A stretch of 64,000 bases of DNA from Paractinoplanes rishiriensis (lineage in GTDB: Bacteria > Actinomycetota > Actinomycetes > Mycobacteriales > Micromonosporaceae), in NCBI RefSeq assembly GCF_016862375.1, contig NZ_BOMV01000069.1:1-64000 (forward strand), read 5' to 3'. The notes beneath the pieces are model-generated. The model did no database searches and was not told the DNA's origin. It saw nothing but the letters and a program-made list of their open reading frames with translations. Numbering within the stretch: the stretch's first letter is position 1; each line of letters starts with the position of its first letter. A program made the position numbers and the translations under genes. Below, piece by piece: positions 1-8,168 of the stretch.

Positions 1-91
1 TCACTGAGCGATCACGGCCACCGCAGACCTACGTGTAAGCGTTGGCGGCCGACGCGCCTCCAGCGGATATTGCGACGGAAGGAACTCTGCC

Positions 92-286
92 GTGAACGTT
101 GCGACTCGGGCAATCTGGCTGGCTCTCATGTCGCTGCTGAGCATCTTCACGGGCGCTTCAGCCGGCGTAATCTCCTACACGGGTGGAGAGAACCCGCAGC
201 AAGCCATTCTCACCGGCGGCGGCGCGGCAGGGGCGACGATGCTTCTGCTTCTGGCAGTCTTCCACTGCGCAACAACCAAGTCATAG
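92..286 (+). CDS. Small two-helix membrane protein (element)
   Basis: Predicted 64-residue protein starting at a GTG behind a GGAAGGA-like ribosome site. It has two hydrophobic stretches (about residues 5-27 and 40-59), separated by a polar loop with a Gly-Gly-Glu-Asn motif, so a two-pass membrane protein is likely. Its 3' end overlaps the convergent terminase stop by 6 bp. No family is recognised. In phage a small membrane protein in this setting could be holin-like, but nothing here proves that. Confidence 0.45.
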   Translation: MNVATRAIWLALMSLLSIFTGASAGVISYTGGENPQQAILTGGGAAGATMLLLLAVFHCATTKS

Positions 287-1924
287 GAAGTAGCCGCGGC
301 CGGTCCGCTTCTGGGTCTTCTTGCCGCGGGTACGCAGGTCATACAGAGCTTCGTGCGCGAGCATCAACGCCGCATACAGGTCGACCTTGCGCGGCGACTC
401 CCGCGACTCCTTGCCGAAGGACACGCCGTAGTTGTTGCTGCGCCGCCGCGCGTTGAGCACATGCCGGCGCAGTGCCCGGTCGCCGTCGTGGCCGAGCTTG
501 CCGTCGAAGATCGACCGCATCAGCCGCTCGTGCGCCCGGGTCACCCGTTGCAAGCTCTGGCGCATGTCCCACGCGATCGGGTTACGGCCCTCCGCCTTGA
601 CGACCAGGCCCTCGCCGTAGGCGGCGGCCCAGTCCGCGATGTAGGACTCCCACAGGGCGACGTCGGCGTAGAAGCCCTGCACGGTGAACACCCGAAACGC
701 GTCATGCACAGCGTTGTCCACAGCCTGCCGGTCGACTTCCCAGCCGTCACCGGCCGGGCCGTCCGGGCGTTCCCACGCACCGAGCACGAACGCGACCTGA
801 TCGGCTACCCGGATCGCGACCAGCGCGGTGGCGTCGTCGGTCTTACCGCCGTCGAACCCCACAGTGATCTCGTCGCCCGGCTTCAGCGTGGCGCCCTCGA
901 CTTCCAGGGGCACCCAGTTCTCCGGGCCGTACAGCGCGTCCTCATCGGCGACGATCTGGTTGAGCCACATCCGCCGCGAACGGGCCGGCGACAGCGTGAT
1001 GTCCAAAACGCTCTGGATGATCGTCTCGACCCGCAGCCAGACCGCATCGCCGCGGATCTTCGGCAGCACGATCCGCAACGCCTGCGGGGTCAGCGGTGTC
1101 TTCGGGTGCGCCTCGATCGAGTCGTACAGCACCCCAACGTCGACCGCCCGGCCTTCGGCGATCTTCTCGTACGCCTCGCGCATCCGCTCCGCCACGGAGT
1201 CCTCGCCGGGCAGATAGGCGTTCGTGATCGCCAGGTAGCGGGAGTCCTTCTTGGTGGCGTTGCCGTCGACCGTCTCGTACATCCGGTCGCCGTTATTGCC
1301 GCGGATCCAGTGATGGGTCTCGTTGAGCGCGACGAACGTGGACCGGCCGCCTTCTAGGGCCCGGTACGAGCTGGTGACCGCTTCGAGGCGTTGCCGGCCC
1401 CGGTTGGCGCGGATGATCTCCGCGCCCTCCTTGATCCCGTGCGTCGTGCGGAACCTGTCCGACATCAACCCCGGGAACAGGGTCATGGTGTTGCGGGTCT
1501 GGTCCTTCGACACCGCGGCGACCTGCACCCACGCCTGCGGATGCGGTATCCCGACCGGCTCGCCGGTGACGGTGTCGAGGTGGGAGAAGCGGCTGGGGCC
1601 GACCAGCTCGACCAGGCAGAGCACCGCGATCAGCGGGTCCTTGCCCCAGCCCTTGAGCCGCTGCAAGACACCCTTGCGGTAGACGAACCGGCCGGTGGCA
1701 TCGACGGCGTACCACCACAGGATGAAGCGCAGCTGTTCGCGGGTGAACCGCCACGGGCCACCGTCGTCAGCGAGCAGGTATTCGGCGCACCAGCCGGCGA
1801 TCTGCCAGCCCAGGGTCAGCTGCGGTAGCCGCCAGGAGCCGTCCGGGTTGCGTTGCCAGGTCGGCCCGATGAAAGTCGGTGCCAGAAGGTCGATCTCGTC
1901 GGCGGTCAGCGCCGTCGCGACCAA
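281..1924 (-). CDS. Phage terminase large subunit
   Basis: A 547-residue TerL: the ATPase motor and headful nuclease that pumps DNA into the prohead. The Walker A-like segment is KGWGKD (residues 91-96) and Walker B is FVALNETHHW (about 197-206). The C-terminal RNase H-like nuclease is marked by VGFDGGKTDD (about residue 355) and KVDLYAALMLAHEAL near the end. The length is normal for actinophage TerL. The start is a TTG 7 nt after GGGAGGTG; no better start is visible. It lies downstream of the small subunit on the same strand, so portal and capsid genes would be expected further left, beyond the window. This is the best evidence that the element is phage-derived. Confidence 0.93.
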   Translation of the reverse strand: MVATALTADEIDLLAPTFIGPTWQRNPDGSWRLPQLTLGWQIAGWCAEYLLADDGGPWRFTREQLRFILWWYAVDATGRFVYRKGVLQRLKGWGKDPLIAVLCLVELVGPSRFSHLDTVTGEPVGIPHPQAWVQVAAVSKDQTRNTMTLFPGLMSDRFRTTHGIKEGAEIIRANRGRQRLEAVTSSYRALEGGRSTFVALNETHHWIRGNNGDRMYETVDGNATKKDSRYLAITNAYLPGEDSVAERMREAYEKIAEGRAVDVGVLYDSIEAHPKTPLTPQALRIVLPKIRGDAVWLRVETIIQSVLDITLSPARSRRMWLNQIVADEDALYGPENWVPLEVEGATLKPGDEITVGFDGGKTDDATALVAIRVADQVAFVLGAWERPDGPAGDGWEVDRQAVDNAVHDAFRVFTVQGFYADVALWESYIADWAAAYGEGLVVKAEGRNPIAWDMRQSLQRVTRAHERLMRSIFDGKLGHDGDRALRRHVLNARRRSNNYGVSFGKESRESPRKVDLYAALMLAHEALYDLRTRGKKTQKRTGRGYFL

Positions 1925-1950
1925 GGGCGGACACCTCCCTCACCGAACGG

Positions 1951-2382
1951 TTAGGCGTCCAGGCCCAGCTCCTTGCGGTAGTCCGCGATAGCCAGCACCG
2001 CGGCCGACTCGCCGGTATCCTGCGGTTCGTCCAGCTCGATACGGACCCGACGCCGGTCGCCCTCGGCGACCAGCAGCCGCTCCATCGCTGCGTAGATCGT
2101 TTGCAGCATCTGCCCCGAACGCTTCGGCGAGTTCTTGTAGTGCGACAGGTCATCGCACAGCGAGAACGCCAGAGCCCAATCGGACTGCTGGTAGAAGTCC
2201 GACTGGCCGGACACCGCGAGGGCGTCCCAGAGCTGCCGAGCAATCGGATGCCACCCGGGGTCCGGATCGGGGATCCACGACGGCCGGGCCACGCCCTTGG
2301 TGACCGTGACGATGTCCTTGCCCTTACGCTCCCGCGGCCGGGCTAGATCCTCGCTGCGGTTTGGCACGGGACCGCGAGCCAT
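1951..2382 (-). CDS. Phage terminase small subunit-like protein
   Basis: A 143-residue protein just upstream of the large terminase (26-bp gap). The N-terminus is basic and proline-rich (GPVPNRSEDL), followed by a helical region with PDPGWHPIARQLWDAL and YQQSDWALAFSLCDDL, typical of actinophage P27-like small terminases that recognise packaging sites. The ATG at 2382 sits 6 nt after GGAGGT; a GTG one codon earlier is also possible. The C-terminal AVLAIADYRKELGL helix is also usual in this family. The family call rests on this pattern plus position. Confidence 0.8.
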   Translation of the reverse strand: MARGPVPNRSEDLARPRERKGKDIVTVTKGVARPSWIPDPDPGWHPIARQLWDALAVSGQSDFYQQSDWALAFSLCDDLSHYKNSPKRSGQMLQTIYAAMERLLVAEGDRRRVRIELDEPQDTGESAAVLAIADYRKELGLDA

Positions 2383-2451
2383 CACGTCACCTCCCTTCGA
2401 TCCGGGGCGGCGTGCCGGGCGGTCATCCGCAACGGGATCCCGCCCAGCCGG

Positions 2452-2718
2452 CTACCAGATGTTGAAGACGATGTGCGGGATGAACCAGACGACGAAGCCG
2501 ACCAGGGCGACAACGAAGCCGAGCGCGCCCCAGGTCTTCGACCGCTTGTCGGTTCCCAGCCACACGCGGATGTTCTCGCTCAACGTGTCGCCGCGCTGCC
2601 GCCGCGCCAAGGCGATCGTTTCCAACACCGCGAACGCGACCGCGGCGATGGCGAGCCAGGCCGCCCAAATCGCGGCCCATGCGCTGCGCCGCTGGGGCGT
2701 CTGTTGATCGTCGTTCAT
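2452..2718 (-). CDS. Small membrane protein in packaging module
   Basis: An 88-residue protein with two predicted membrane helices (about residues 13-36 and 62-85), separated by a basic loop containing RRQRGDTLSENIRVWLG. The ATG follows a GGAGGCACG ribosome site. It sits between the HNH endonuclease and the terminase small subunit on the same strand. Similar small proteins with a DTLSE-R-W-G loop are frequent in actinophage genomes, but I cannot name a function. Confidence 0.7.
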   Translation of the reverse strand: MNDDQQTPQRRSAWAAIWAAWLAIAAVAFAVLETIALARRQRGDTLSENIRVWLGTDKRSKTWGALGFVVALVGFVVWFIPHIVFNIW

Positions 2719-2827
2719 CGCGTGCCTCCAAGCGGGTGAGAAGTCTGCGGTCCCGCCCGAGGGCGAGTCGAGCGGGACCGGCGGGAGGGCGCCGGCGGGT
2801 GAGCCGGCGGCACCGTCCCGTGGCGCT

Positions 2828-3142
2828 TCAGACGAGGCCGGGGTGTGCCTCGGAGCGCCGATACTTGCTTTGGTTGCGCCGCCATACCGCGGCGCGCGCT
2901 GCCGCCCCTTCGCGTCCCGATTTCCGCCGGTGATGCCACTCGCAGACCGATCGAAGGTTGGCGTCTCGATGGTCATCACCGGGCTCAATGTGGTCTACGT
3001 CGGTAGCAGGCTCAGAGCACCGCTCGTCGTACACGGTGCGCGCGGTGCAGCGGTGCGCGTCACGGCGCAGGATGCGCCGCCGGATGGCCGGCCAGTTGGC
3101 CGGTAACCGCGCACGGCGATCGGATCCTTCCCAGCCAGACAT
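2828..3142 (-). CDS. HNH endonuclease
   Basis: A 104-residue HNH nuclease. The motif reads DVDHIEPGDDHRDANLRSVC followed by EWHHRRKSG: His of DHI, the central Asn, and the final His pair. Cys at RCTARTVYDERC and VC can form the structural zinc site. In many tailed phages an HNH protein next to the terminase genes is needed for DNA packaging and cos/pac cutting. The position first in the HNH, membrane protein, TerS, TerL cluster fits that role. The start is the ATG at 3142. Confidence 0.88.
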   Translation of the reverse strand: MSGWEGSDRRARLPANWPAIRRRILRRDAHRCTARTVYDERCSEPATDVDHIEPGDDHRDANLRSVCEWHHRRKSGREGAAARAAVWRRNQSKYRRSEAHPGLV

Positions 3143-3241
3143 GCGTACCGCCCATACGAAAGAAGGCTCCGACGACGTGTGCGCGGACGCTGCCGACCCG
3201 GAGCCAAAACCAAGAATGCTGATACCGCGATGCCGGTCGCC

Positions 3242-3468
3242 GGCCCCTGATGGGGCCGTACCAGCGATGCCGTATCAGCCGTAACGCAGTAATACGCAAC
3301 TCAGCGCAGCCGTCCCGCGATGCACTCACCACGAACGACGGCGCACCCTAACCGGCTTTCTGCACCGGCAGAGAAGATGACATGCATCAGGATTGCCGAT
3401 ACGGTCATTGGCCCCTCCAAGGCCCACTGGCTTGCCGACATCGCAGCATCATGGCCCCTGACGGGGCC
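3242..3468. repeat. Pair of GGCCCC-TGAY-GGGGCC hairpins
   Basis: Two near-identical perfect hairpins, at 3242-3257 (loop TGAT) and 3453-3468 (loop TGAC), each with a 6-bp GGCCCC/GGGGCC stem, 211 bp apart in the gene-free leader of the packaging operon. There is no T-tract, so they are not classical terminators. They could be RNA stability elements or protein sites. Confidence 0.5.
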
Positions 3469-3490
3469 AGTTCACCGTAGCGGTAAAACG

Positions 3491-3530
3491 TCTACACTAT
3501 TATTACGGTCCTGGATCGCCGGTTTGCAAA
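3491..3530 (-). promoter_or_regulatory. Repeated promoter/operator-like element, copy 1
   Basis: Read on the minus strand: TTTGCA, 19 nt containing GATCCAGGACCG, then TAATAATAGTGTAG. It closely matches the copy at 3632-3670 on the same strand and more loosely the plus-strand copy at 6890-6935. It lies upstream of the leftward HNH-terminase operon. TTTGCA could be a -35-like box with an AT-rich -10 region, but the 19-20 nt spacing is long, so a repressor or activator site is also possible. Confidence 0.45.
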
Positions 3531-3631
3531 AGCTGCGATCGGTGACGGCGATCACTTGCCGTTGAAAATCCCGTGAGCAGCTACGGCTTCGGCTACTGGC
3601 GAAGCGGCAACCCGCAATGCAGTAAAGCAGT

Positions 3632-3670
3632 TCTACTTATTATTACGGTCCTGGATCGGCAGTCTGCAAA
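3632..3670 (-). promoter_or_regulatory. Repeated promoter/operator-like element, copy 2
   Basis: On the minus strand: TTTGCAGAC, then GATCCAGGACCG, then TAATAATAAGTAG. Over about 30 bp it is almost identical to copy 1 and shares TTTGCAGAC, CCGTAAT and GTAG with the copy ahead of the rightward operon at 6890-6935. It lies between the 3698-3985 gene and the packaging operon, in the same direction as both. Confidence 0.45.
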
Positions 3671-3697
3671 GACTCCTGGCGGTGACCACGGTCACGG

Positions 3698-3985
3698 TCA
3701 TCTGCGACCCCCCTCGCCGGCACCACCTCGCGAGCGCATCCGGTCGTAGGTCCGCCTCGCGTCCACCAGCCGCCTCAGCGCGTCATGCAGCGCCAGCATC
3801 AACTGCACGTCATCGCGGCTCCACACCGGCAAGTCCCGGCCCGCACGGCTCTCCAGGGGCGGCGGCTGCGTGATGTAGGCGGCCAAGGCCGAGCGCCAGT
3901 CGCGCGCCGCAGCGATGTACGTCGTGCGCGCCCGTGATAGCTCGCGCTGCTGGTTGATTCCGACCACTTGACCACGATAGAACAC
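3698..3985 (-). CDS. Hypothetical protein, helical, 95 aa
   Basis: Predicted 95-residue, charged, mostly helical protein (segments RARTTYIAAARDWRSALAAYI and DVQLMLALHDALRRLVDARRTYDRM). The leucine/alanine periodicity suggests a short coiled coil or helical bundle. No family recognised. It is divergent from the DUF4238 gene. The start at 3985 is the only in-frame ATG. Codon use is typical for the element, so it is probably real. Confidence 0.5.
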   Translation of the reverse strand: MFYRGQVVGINQQRELSRARTTYIAAARDWRSALAAYITQPPPLESRAGRDLPVWSRDDVQLMLALHDALRRLVDARRTYDRMRSRGGAGEGGRR

Positions 3986-4092
3986 CTGTTCGAGGTCATG
4001 TTGGAGTGGTGGTTGGAGACTCTCGCCGTCTCGCGATGGAGGCCCAAGAAAGTGCCGCGCAATTGGGCTGGCCCGCTTGGTACGGTTCCGGC

Positions 4093-5190
4093 ATGTCTAA
4101 ACGTCGGGCGCCGCAGAAAATGCCGCCTGGATACTTGGCGCTGCTGGAACGGGCTCGGCGGGCGGCGCAAAATTCGGCCCCTCGCAAGCACCACCTGGTC
4201 CCGAATTCCTATCTGAGCAGGTGGTCCGAACGCGGCAACATCCGCGTGACCAGAGTAGACGACCAGTATAGCTACACGACGTCGCCAGCCAAGGCGGCCA
4301 GGGAGACTGACTACTACCGTCTGGAGTCTCCCGACGTCGACCCCGAGGAGGTTCCACCGCTGCTGATGGAAGTGATGCTCGGTGAAGTCGAGGGGTCGGG
4401 CAAGACGGCGATCGACCGAATGATCGAGTCAGGGTCGGCACGGCTCGATCCGGAGCAGGCTGCGGAATTCGCTTGGTTTCTTGGCTTCCAGGCCACACGC
4501 GGGCACGCGTACCGGCAGACCCAGGCGCAGCTCACGAACGAGCTGTTCCGCCTCCAATTCGGCGAAATCACTGACGATGGTCTCCGGCGCCTGCTCAACA
4601 AGCGGGGCCGGCCGACGGACGACGCCGGTGTCGCCGCCGCTAGGCGGATGATCGACGAGCTCAACGCTGGGAAGGTGCGGGTTTCGGAGCAGCAGGCGGC
4701 CGTCGCCGCCCGTTCGGCGATGTCAGCCTATGACGTTGGTCGGCAGTTCCTCGACCGAAACTGGCAGATCTTCACTGCGCCGCCGATCCTTATCACATGC
4801 GACGAGCCTGTCGTGCCGATCGGAGGGCCTGACCACCGCCGCAGCGAACGTGGCGGGTTCGCATCCGTCGGTGTTGTCGTGTTCCCCCTGGCACCCCACG
4901 CAATCCTGGCGATGTTCCGGCATGACCTCCGTCCTGCCCCTCCGTGGGAACTCACGCACGTCGAGGCTGCGGAACTAAACCGGGAGATCCTTGGGGCGTC
5001 CGCGCGATGGGCGTTTGAGCGACCGGCGCGGCACTTCACTCAGCGTGTGTCTGTGCCGCCGGCACCGGACCCAGTGGCCTTCGAAGAATTCGAATCTGAC
5101 GGTCGGCGCATCATCCGGACGTACCCGCCAACGCGCTGGACCGGGCCTGATGCACCGGATTGGCCGGTAAGCCGTTGGTGGACTAGCTGA
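4093..5190 (+). CDS. DUF4238 domain protein
   Basis: A 365-residue protein starting at the ATG that gives MSKRRAPQ; an upstream in-frame ATG at 4006 is less likely because the intervening sequence is not family-like. The hallmark of DUF4238 is near residue 32: KHHLVPNSYLSRWS, then an all-alpha middle (QAAEFAWFLGFQATRGHAYR) and a terminal part with NWQIFTAPPILITCDEPVV. The family's function is not established; members are scattered in genomic islands and some sit with defence genes. GC is lower than in flanking core genes and the gene stands alone between the packaging module and the replication-side genes, as expected for cargo. Confidence 0.85.
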   Translation: MSKRRAPQKMPPGYLALLERARRAAQNSAPRKHHLVPNSYLSRWSERGNIRVTRVDDQYSYTTSPAKAARETDYYRLESPDVDPEEVPPLLMEVMLGEVEGSGKTAIDRMIESGSARLDPEQAAEFAWFLGFQATRGHAYRQTQAQLTNELFRLQFGEITDDGLRRLLNKRGRPTDDAGVAAARRMIDELNAGKVRVSEQQAAVAARSAMSAYDVGRQFLDRNWQIFTAPPILITCDEPVVPIGGPDHRRSERGGFASVGVVVFPLAPHAILAMFRHDLRPAPPWELTHVEAAELNREILGASARWAFERPARHFTQRVSVPPAPDPVAFEEFESDGRRIIRTYPPTRWTGPDAPDWPVSRWWTS

Positions 5191-5240
5191 AACAGGTCGA
5201 AGTCCGGCAGCGGTGCCGAAGTTCGTCACAGACGCGAGAA

Positions 5241-5843
5241 TCAGCGGCTTCGACGCCACTGCCGAGACCACCAGCGATCGGGTCCAGCCTTACGCGCGAC
5301 GGCCTCGCGGAACTCAGGATCCATCCCGAGTAAGTACGGCTCTATCCGGTTGAGCACGCGCTGGGGCTCGTTCAGCGTCGCATCCCTCTTCCAGCGCCGG
5401 CCGTGCGCATCGAGGAACCAAACGTTGGGCTCGCCCGTGTGAAGATCACCCTTTCCGTCGGGGACGGCGAACTCGAACTCCCGCTCCTCTCCCGGGCCGA
5501 GGAGCTGGATCAGGATGCGACCGGCCTGCGCTCCTTCGAGCGGATCGGCATCGTCCGTGTCCTCGCCCCACGCGAGCGCGATCCCGACGTGGATATCCAG
5601 CACAGGTCGGTCGCTGTAGTTGATGACCTTGACGTATATCGACCGCTCGTCCGGCTCTGAGCTCTTATCAAGGACGGGCTCGGTTATAACAATCAGCCTC
5701 GCTTGACCCATTTGATCATCCCGCTCGCGCTGACGTCGAAGTCGACCCTCGTTAAGGCTGATTCCGAGAGCTACGCAGACGGCCGAGACGGTTCCCGCCC
5801 CGCTAAGCCAGTCCGGCACGCTTCCCCAGTCCACAGTACTCAC
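5241..5843 (-). CDS. Membrane-anchored hypothetical protein
   Basis: A 200-residue protein with an N-terminal hydrophobic segment (about residues 13-28, SGAGTVSAVCVALGIS), a short basic linker LRRQRERDD, and a soluble beta-rich domain (ARLIVITEPVLDK, SIYVKVINYSDRPVLDIHVGIALAW, REFEFAVPD). The middle resembles an immunoglobulin-like or CARDB-like strand pattern, but I cannot assign a family. It is convergent with the DUF4238 gene (50-bp gap), so the two may have come as cargo together. Confidence 0.7.
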   Translation of the reverse strand: MSTVDWGSVPDWLSGAGTVSAVCVALGISLNEGRLRRQRERDDQMGQARLIVITEPVLDKSSEPDERSIYVKVINYSDRPVLDIHVGIALAWGEDTDDADPLEGAQAGRILIQLLGPGEEREFEFAVPDGKGDLHTGEPNVWFLDAHGRRWKRDATLNEPQRVLNRIEPYLLGMDPEFREAVARKAGPDRWWSRQWRRSR

Positions 5844-6889
5844 CTACGGTCATCCCAATCGAATCGGCAGCTGGTTTCAGGGTATCGACGCCAAGCAAGG
5901 CCGCCCGGAACGACTTGGAAACCGTGGCAGAATGGGAGCTGCTACGACATGGCGGTGTTGCAAAAGAAAGGCGAGGGGTCATACCCCATACCTACCCTTC
6001 CGCCGCCGCAATGAATCGCAGCGCAGCACCACGTTTGCGCAGCTCAGGGCGCATGTGAACGCGATTATGTAATGGCCTGCGCAGCGCATTAGCGCCATTG
6101 ACCAGCGCATTTGACAATGGCAATACGATGGCCTAGCGTTCTCGCCATCACCGCAACCGAGCAACACAGCGGAGATAGCGACAGACCCGATTCACGGGGT
6201 TGCGAATAGCGAACCGAATGCACTACGGTTCCTCGCATCGAACGAAACGCAATGCACGGCAGTGAGCACCTACGCTGTAAATCCGGGTGCGAGCGGAGCG
6301 GACAGGCAAACTGACCGGCTGCCAAGTCAGGCGTTCACACGATGCAATCGCGACCGAAGCGATTCGGGCACGCAACACAGCACCACCAGCACGAGAGCAG
6401 GACGGCATCCCAGCGTGGCCGCGAGGCTGGGGAGAGGTTCGGCGTGCGGGGACTTGACGGAACCTGCACGGGTGAGTTGTTCGTTGATCAATTCCATAGT
6501 GGAAGCGGTTGATACTCCGCGCTGCCGCTACAGGCACCCCTACGCCGGGACCTGGAGTGCGAGGCAGTGCGAGGAACCGGAAGCGACAGCCGCCCCCGTA
6601 GCTGGGGGCCGGGGCTCCGAGGAACGCGCCGCTAATTTCGGGGTCGCCCCCGGATGCGGGAAGACCATCTTCGGGTCTTCCGTGTGACGGATCCGGCTGC
6701 CACCCCCATCAATGACCTGGCCCGCGACATCGCTGGTCACCTTCGGGTGACGGGGCGGCGCAGACTCACGATCGGTCGCGGGCACTGCCGCTGGATCCCA
6801 CTTGCGTGAACGTTTAATTCTATGCAAGATCGCCGGATCCTTGCCGGCGCGGGGTGGACTGTGTCCCCGGTCTCACCGTGGCCGGAGTC
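5844..6889. other. Gene-free regulatory or replication region of the element
   Basis: About 1 kb with no convincing gene on either strand; the open frames lack ribosome sites and protein-like composition. GC is lower than in neighbours, with many short inverted repeats. Clear hairpins are GGAAGACC/GGTCTTCC at about 6659-6681 and GTCACC-TTCG-GGTGAC at 6736-6751. It separates leftward from rightward genes, a usual place for a control region or an origin, but no iterons or named origin could be recognised. Confidence 0.5.
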
Positions 6890-6935
6890 TTTGCAGACCC
6901 CCATCCCTGAAACCGTAATCAATATGTAGTTCTAT
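6890..6935 (+). promoter_or_regulatory. Repeated promoter/operator-like element, copy 3
   Basis: TTTGCAGAC, then CCTGAAACCGTAAT, then AATATGTAG, ending 17 nt before the ATG of the first gene of the rightward operon. It matches the two minus-strand copies upstream of the packaging operon, so one regulator or sigma factor may act on both divergent operons. Confidence 0.45.
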
Positions 6936-6952
6936 GCAGAGCGGGAGAGTCG

Positions 6953-7729
6953 ATGGACGACGACGAGCCGATGCGCAACACCGCTGAGCTGCTCACCGAG
7001 CAGTCTCTGCGGCTAAGCGTCTACGTGTGGCGTGGCCAGCAGTTGCAGGGATCCGTGTGGATTCCGGCGGAGGCACCGGTGGGTCGGGACTCGGTGCGGT
7101 TGGGTGCGCTGGACATGATCCGGGAAGACGCCGGGCAGCGTCCGGCCGCCGATGACGTGCGGTACTTGGAGATCGACGGGACCGGGTGGGGTGACTACAC
7201 CGGGTCGACGTACTACCGCAGCAACGCCCGGTCGCTGCGCCGCGACTTCGCCAATCACGTGATCACTTTGACCGCCGATTTCGGGTTTGAAGTGCTGCTC
7301 GTGCGGATCGGCGAGCTGATCCCGGAAGGGCTGTACGACGCGATCGTGGCCCTGCGGGAGGAGTCGGTGTACGACGAGTCCGACCTGTCCGAGCTGGAGT
7401 CTGAGCTGGAGTCCGAGGACTGGGACTCGTGGGGTCGCAGCGACTGGACCGGGCACATCCGCGACCGGGCGCGGCAGGTTGACGCCGATGACGACGTGGC
7501 CGAGCTGGCCGACGACGCGTACACCGATGCCCTGTTCTGGGACGTGTGCGCCGACGGCGAGGCGGGCTACTGGCAGGCGGAGACCGCCGTGTCCGGCTAC
7601 TGGACCGACTTCGAGCACGCCGCCGCACTGGCGTGGGCGGAGATCGAGCGCCGCCGGATGGCCGAGTTAGTGGAGTGGGCGCGTGAACTGTCCGCGCCGA
7701 TCCCCGGACAGCTGGTCCTCGCGATCTGA
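6953..7729 (+). CDS. Hypothetical acidic protein, first gene of ribozyme-punctuated operon
   Basis: A 258-residue, strongly acidic protein of unknown family. The N-terminal half looks folded and beta-rich (LRLSVYVWRGQQLQGSVWIP, ITLTADFGFEVLLVRIGELI). A central Asp/Glu/Ser tract (DESDLSELESELESEDWDSW, residues about 143-162) and a helical C-terminus (AALAWAEIERRRMAELVEWAREL) follow. The acidic tract could mimic DNA or act as a linker; that is speculation. The ATG is behind GGGAGAG and directly downstream of the repeated promoter-like element. The stop is 3 nt before hammerhead ribozyme 1. Confidence 0.72.
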   Translation: MDDDEPMRNTAELLTEQSLRLSVYVWRGQQLQGSVWIPAEAPVGRDSVRLGALDMIREDAGQRPAADDVRYLEIDGTGWGDYTGSTYYRSNARSLRRDFANHVITLTADFGFEVLLVRIGELIPEGLYDAIVALREESVYDESDLSELESELESEDWDSWGRSDWTGHIRDRARQVDADDDVAELADDAYTDALFWDVCADGEAGYWQAETAVSGYWTDFEHAAALAWAEIERRRMAELVEWARELSAPIPGQLVLAI

Positions 7730-7732
7730 ACT

Positions 7733-7790
7733 GCCGAAACCCCGTTGCGGGGTCGCGTGGATTGGCATTCCACGCCTGATGACGGCTGCC
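7733..7790 (+). ncRNA. Type II hammerhead ribozyme 1
   Basis: All conserved parts are present in type II order. Stem II 3' strand GCC is at 7733-7735 and GAAA at 7736-7739. Stem III ACCCCG/CGGGGT spans 7739-7753, and cleavage is predicted after C7754 (GUC). Stem I is GCGTGGA/TCCACGC (7755-7761 with 7769-7775), loop TTGGCAT. The core CTGATGA is at 7776-7782, one extra C at 7783, and stem II 5' strand GGC at 7784-7786. The following TGCC (7787-7790) is complementary to GGCA in loop I. The cut leaves a 53-nt leader before the ATG at 7808. Confidence 0.93.
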
Positions 7791-7807
7791 CTTTGCGAGG
7801 TGAGCGA

Positions 7808-8155
7808 ATGAGTATCGCCAACGCGATTCTTGATAGACCAGCGATGCCGTACCGGCTGCAATTCTGCAAGGACGGATACGACATCACCGATCAGCCGTAC
7901 TGCGTCACGGATGCCGACAAGGTCCGCGCATGGGAAGGCGCACACGGTGACGTGTGCCTGGTCGAGGTCGCGCGGACACCGCGGGGCCGGTGGCGGATCA
8001 CCACCACCGACATCGCCGCCGGGCTGCCGATCAGCGTCTACGACCGGCGTTTCCCGTCGCCGCTGGACGCCCTGGGATACATCGCCAACCGACGCAAGCA
8101 GCGCCCGGTGGAAGCGGAATGCCGATGCGGCATACCGGGTGACCAGTGCGATTAA
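7808..8155 (+). CDS. Hypothetical protein, 115 aa
   Basis: A 115-residue protein starting at ATG 7808, just behind GAGGTGAG and 17 nt after ribozyme 1. It has a beta-rich middle (PYRLQFCKDGYDI, DVCLVEVARTPRGRWRITTTDI), a segment SVYDRRFPSPLDALGYIANRRKQR, and a C-terminal CRCGIPGDQCD with three cysteines. It resembles small unknown proteins common in actinomycete mobile elements. No function assigned. Confidence 0.7.
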   Translation: MSIANAILDRPAMPYRLQFCKDGYDITDQPYCVTDADKVRAWEGAHGDVCLVEVARTPRGRWRITTTDIAAGLPISVYDRRFPSPLDALGYIANRRKQRPVEAECRCGIPGDQCD

Positions 8156-8168
8156 TGGGAGAGGACTG

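Noticed and set aside
6262..6687. Open frame in the gene-free region
   Set aside because: No ribosome site, unusual composition and no recognisable fold; treated as non-coding.
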